The notes under the pieces: generated by a model
What the model was told of the DNA's origin: nothing
The model's input: the letters and a program-made list of their open reading frames with translations, nothing else
Databases searched by the model: none
Translations under genes and position numbers: made by a program
Origin: Buttiauxella gaviniae ATCC 51604
GTDB taxonomy: Bacteria > Pseudomonadota > Gammaproteobacteria > Enterobacterales > Enterobacteriaceae
Reading direction: 5' to 3'
Assembly (NCBI RefSeq): GCF_001654835.1
Contig: NZ_LXEP01000032.1
Location: forward strand, 62,001 to 126,000
Length of the DNA: 64,000 nucleotides
Shown: positions 61,133 through 64,000 of the stretch, one piece after another
Position numbering within the stretch: the first letter of the stretch is position 1
Layout of the letters: the number at the start of each line of letters is the position of its first letter

Positions 61133-61157
61133 AAAGGGCTCGCTTGCGAGCCCTTTA
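61133..61157 (+). terminator. Terminator after fabF
   Basis: AAAGGGCTCGC-TT-GCGAGCCCTTT, 12 bp after the fabF stop. Confidence 0.85.
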
Positions 61158-61229
61158 TACATCTTAAATATCCCTCTTTTGCTGCACCATTCTCACTGGC
61201 ACTCTTAATTCACGGAACATTGAGGAACG

Positions 61230-62033
61230 ATGATGTATTTAATCAATGGTGAGTTGACGGCAAATCTTCCGGCAAACGATCGCGGCGTGCAGTTTGGTGA
61301 TGGCTGTTTCACAACGGCAAGGGTCAAAGACAGTAGTGTGCGCTTTTTGGCGCAGCATCTTGACCGTTTAAAACAAGCCTGTGAAAAACTCCTTATCCCG
61401 TTTGTCGAATGGTCACTGCTTGAAAGTGAAATGCAGCAGCTTGCATTGTCACAATCACAAGCCGTACTAAAAGTGTTGATCACTCGTGGTAGTGGTGGGC
61501 GCGGTTACAGTGCAGCAAATTGCCAACATCCGACACGGCTACTCAGCGTTTCAGCTTACCCTTCGTTTTATCCACAATGGCGTGAGCAGGGGATTACCCT
61601 GGCATTAAGCCACATTCGATTGGGCATCAACCCGTATCTTGCCGGAATTAAACACCTGAATCGACTTGAGCAAGTGCTGATTCGTACGCATCTTGAACAG
61701 ACGCAAGCCCAGGAAGCACTGGTTCTTGACAGTGATGGGTGGCTTACGGAATGCTGTGCCGCTAATTTATTCTGGCGTAAAGGATCTCAGGTCTTTACCC
61801 CTTATATGGATAAATCTGGTGTAAACGGCACGATGCGCCAGCATATTATTGCTTGTCTTGCAGACTCACCCTGGCAAGTAACGCAAGTGCGGGAGCGTCC
61901 TGAAAGTCTGGCTCAAGCCGACGAGTTACTCATTTGCAATGCATTGATGCCGGTTGTCCCTGTGAACCAGGCTGAATTATGGCGATTTGAATCTCGCGAG
62001 CTTTATCAATTTTTAGCACCACTTTGTGAGTAA
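61230..62033 (+). CDS. pabC: Aminodeoxychorismate lyase PabC
   Basis: A 267-residue fold-IV PLP enzyme that makes p-aminobenzoate and pyruvate for folate synthesis (E. coli 269 aa). The PLP lysine is in [13 protein letters not shown] near residue 140, and [12 protein letters not shown] is the phosphate-binding part. The ATG at 61230 has GAGGA upstream; 61233 is also ATG. Confidence 0.94.
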   Translation: MMYLINGELTANLPANDRGVQFGDGCFTTARVKDSSVRFLAQHLDRLKQACEKLLIPFVEWSLLESEMQQLALSQSQAVLKVLITRGSGGRGYSAANCQHPTRLLSVSAYPSFYPQWREQGITLALSHIRLGINPYLAGIKHLNRLEQVLIRTHLEQTQAQEALVLDSDGWLTECCAANLFWRKGSQVFTPYMDKSGVNGTMRQHIIACLADSPWQVTQVRERPESLAQADELLICNALMPVVPVNQAELWRFESRELYQFLAPLCE

Positions 62034-62043
62034 CCGATTAACG

Positions 62044-63066
62044 ATGAAAAAGATGCTACGTTTCTTTCTGCTGCTGTTGGTTGTATTTGGCGTGGCGGCA
62101 GGCGTTGGCTTATACAAAGTCCGCCAGCTCGCTAACAGTCACCTGACCATTGCGCAAGAAACCATTTTCACCCTTAAACCTGGCACCGGTCGCCTGGCTT
62201 TGGGTAAACAATTGTATGACGAAAAATTGCTTAATCGCCCACGCGTATTCCAGTGGCTGCTGAAAGTTGAGCCCGATCTAGCTAATTTCAAAGCGGGTAC
62301 CTACCGCTTCACGCCGCAAATGACAGTGCGTGAGATGCTCAAACTGTTAGCAAGCGGCAAAGAAGCGCAATTCCCGATTCGCTTTGTGGAAGGGACTCGC
62401 CTGAGCGACTGGCTGAAACAATTGCGCGAAGCGCCATACATTCAGCACACGCTTAAAGATGATAGCTACGCCACGGTCGCCGAAGCCTTAAAATTTGAAC
62501 ACCCTGAATGGGTCGAGGGCTGGTTCTTCCCTGACACTTGGCTATACACCGCAAATACGACAGATATCGCACTGCTAAAACGTGCTCATGAGCGGATGGT
62601 CAAAGCGGTTCAGGCTGCGTGGGATGGCAAAAAAGAAGGGCTGCCGTATAAAACTCAAAATGATTTGGTGACGATGGCCTCGATCATTGAGAAAGAAACG
62701 GCTGTCGCAGCAGAGCGCGATCAGGTCGCATCGGTATTCATCAACCGTCTGCGTATCGGCATGCGTTTACAAACTGACCCGACGGTAATTTACGGTATGG
62801 GTGAAAGCTATAATGGTAAACTGTCACGTAAAGACCTCGAAACGCCTACGCCGTATAATACCTACGTGATTAGCGGTATGCCGCCTGGACCGATTGCGAT
62901 CCCTGGCAACGCCTCGCTACAGGCTGCGGCTCACCCGGCGAAAACACCGTATCTCTATTTTGTCGCGGATGGAAAGGGCGGCCACACATTCAATACCAAC
63001 CTTGCAGGTCATAACCAGGCTGTGCAGGTGTATATCAAAGCGCTGAAGGATAAGAATGGTCAGTAA
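62044..63066 (+). CDS. mltG: Endolytic murein transglycosylase MltG
   Basis: A 340-residue inner-membrane protein (E. coli 340 aa), one N-terminal transmembrane helix ([20 protein letters not shown]), a LysM-like region and a YceG catalytic domain. The catalytic Glu is in [21 protein letters not shown] near residue 218. It cleaves nascent glycan strands. ATG 62044 gives the E. coli start. It overlaps tmk by 11 bp. Confidence 0.95.
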   Translation: MKKMLRFFLLLLVVFGVAAGVGLYKVRQLANSHLTIAQETIFTLKPGTGRLALGKQLYDEKLLNRPRVFQWLLKVEPDLANFKAGTYRFTPQMTVREMLKLLASGKEAQFPIRFVEGTRLSDWLKQLREAPYIQHTLKDDSYATVAEALKFEHPEWVEGWFFPDTWLYTANTTDIALLKRAHERMVKAVQAAWDGKKEGLPYKTQNDLVTMASIIEKETAVAAERDQVASVFINRLRIGMRLQTDPTVIYGMGESYNGKLSRKDLETPTPYNTYVISGMPPGPIAIPGNASLQAAAHPAKTPYLYFVADGKGGHTFNTNLAGHNQAVQVYIKALKDKNGQ

Positions 63067-63694
63067 ATTTATCGTCATTGAAGGGCTCGAAGGAGCAGGG
63101 AAAACTAACGCGCATAACGTGGTCGTTGCGACTTTAAAAGAGCTGGGTGTAACCGATCTGGTGTTCACGCGTGAACCCGGCGGCACACCTCTTGCGGAAA
63201 GATTGCGCGAGCTGACGCTGAACAACAAAGGTATCGGTGACGAAATCGTTACTGATAAAGCTGAAGTGCTCATGTTCTACGCAGCACGCGTGCAGTTAGT
63301 TGAAACAGTTATCAAACCGGCGCTATCACGTGGCGCATGGGTGATAGGCGATCGGCATGATCTCTCTACACAGGCTTATCAGGGCGGTGGTCGCTGCATC
63401 GATCAGGAATTACTCATGGCGCTGCGTAATACAGTGCTTGGTGATTTTTACCCGGACCTGACCATTTATCTCGATGTCACGCCAGAAGTGGGCCTGACAC
63501 GTGCGCGTGCGCGTGGTGAGCTAGACCGCATCGAACAAGAGTCTGTCGACTTCTTTAACCGCACCCGTGCGCGTTACCTTGAGCTCGCCGCAGCCGACAG
63601 CCGTATTCATACGATTGATGCAACACAATCGTTGGATGATGTGTCGCAAGACGTGCGTAACGCCGTACTTGAGTGGGCTAAGGGGCTGGCGTAA
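63056..63694 (+). CDS. tmk: Thymidylate kinase
   Basis: A 212-residue P-loop kinase (E. coli 213 aa) that phosphorylates d[13 protein letters not shown] is the P-loop, [15 protein letters not shown] the substrate region and [14 protein letters not shown] the LID. In the P-loop the residue after Lys-Thr is Asn where E. coli has Thr, and the next Arg is His; this is close to the phosphate loop but does not remove the catalytic Lys/Thr. It overlaps mltG and its stop overlaps the holB start. Confidence 0.94.
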   Translation: MVSKFIVIEGLEGAGKTNAHNVVVATLKELGVTDLVFTREPGGTPLAERLRELTLNNKGIGDEIVTDKAEVLMFYAARVQLVETVIKPALSRGAWVIGDRHDLSTQAYQGGGRCIDQELLMALRNTVLGDFYPDLTIYLDVTPEVGLTRARARGELDRIEQESVDFFNRTRARYLELAAADSRIHTIDATQSLDDVSQDVRNAVLEWAKGLA

Positions 63695-64000
63695 TGAAAT
63701 GGTATCCATGGTTACGCGCGCCTTTTGAGCAAATCCTCAGCCAGTATCAGGCCGGGCGTGGGCACCATGCATTACTGCTTCATTCATTAGCCGGTATGGG
63801 TGACGACGCGTTAATTTACGCGCTCACCCGCTGGTTGATGTGCCAGAAACCGCAAGGGAGTAAAAGCTGCGGCCAGTGTCGCAGTTGCCAGTTGATGCAG
63901 GCCGGTACACATCCGGATAGCTATGTCGTTGCGCCTGAAAAGGGCAAATCAAGCCTTGGCATTGATGCCATCCGCGAAATTACTGAGAAGCTCTACAGCC
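63694..64000 (+). CDS. holB: DNA polymerase III subunit delta' (5' part, cut by window end)
   Basis: The first 102 codons of HolB, the clamp-loader delta' subunit (E. coli 334 aa). [23 protein letters not shown] and the zinc-ribbon CGQCRSCQLMQAGTHPD are visible. The P-loop position is GMGDD, non-functional as in E. coli. ATG 63694 overlaps the tmk stop (TAATG). Confidence 0.95.
   Translation, partial: MKWYPWLRAPFEQILSQYQAGRGHHALLLHSLAGMGDDALIYALTRWLMCQKPQGSKSCGQCRSCQLMQAGTHPDSYVVAPEKGKSSLGIDAIREITEKLYS

Overview
The window is a stretch of enterobacterial chromosome. Its backbone follows the order known from Escherichia coli K-12 near 23-25 min (ymdB-clsC-opgC/opgGH-yceK-msyB-mdtG-lpxL-trhO-solA-bssS-dinI-pyrC-yceB-grxB-mdtH-rimJ-yceH-mviM-murJ-flg-rne-rluC-yceF-yceD-rpmF-plsX-fabHDG-acpP-fabF-pabC-mltG-tmk-holB). 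The proteins are close to, but clearly distinct from, those of E. coli. Intact flagellar genes, an aryl-polyene-type cluster end and several ~125-200 bp palindromic repeats suggest a Buttiauxella/Kluyvera/Lelliottia-like member of the Enterobacteriaceae; the genus is a guess.

Layout. 1-765: the end of a polyketide/fatty-acid-type cluster (ketosynthase C-terminus, phosphopantetheinyl transferase). 0.75-4.4 kb: adiC-adiA acid-resistance pair on the minus strand. 4.65-17.85 kb: ymdB, clsC, osmoregulated periplasmic glucan genes, yceK, msyB, mdtG (broken by a one-base frameshift), lpxL, trhO, solA. 17.94-27.64 kb: an integrated ~9.7-kb satellite-like element between solA and bssS. 27.67-36.6 kb: bssS to murJ. 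36.7-49.1 kb: a cold-shock-domain protein, then flgN-flgM-flgA (minus) and flgBCDEFGHIJ-flgKL (plus). 49.4-52.7 kb: rne. 53.2-64 kb: rluC, yceF and the yceD-rpmF-plsX-fab-pabC-mltG-tmk-holB cluster, holB being cut by the window end.

The integrated element is the most interesting part. It has a P2-type lysogeny module (Int, C repressor, Cox) in P2 order, two Ogr/Delta-type zinc-finger activators, and a P4-alpha-type primase-helicase beside an array of 8-bp iterons (a likely origin). It has no capsid, tail, portal or terminase gene. It sits exactly inside the bssS terminator, flanked by a 17-bp direct repeat. A palindromic operator-like motif (TTATCGA-N4-TCGATAA) occurs at three places: the cox/C intergenic region, upstream of ogr-like gene 1 with its divergent neighbour, and upstream of ogr-like gene 2. 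This suggests that the P2-like repressor keeps both late activators silent. The arrangement looks like a P2-type genome stripped of structural genes and given P4-type replication, that is, a candidate phage satellite. Several of its proteins are unrecognised, including a 253-residue helical protein in a position where a helper-interference factor would make sense.

Other notable points: three copies of a palindromic MITE-like repeat, one of which supplies the last 13 codons of flgM and one of which lies between the LexA box and the coding region of dinI; clean sigma-28 promoters for flgM and flgK; and loss of the yceI-yceJ segment between trhO and solA.
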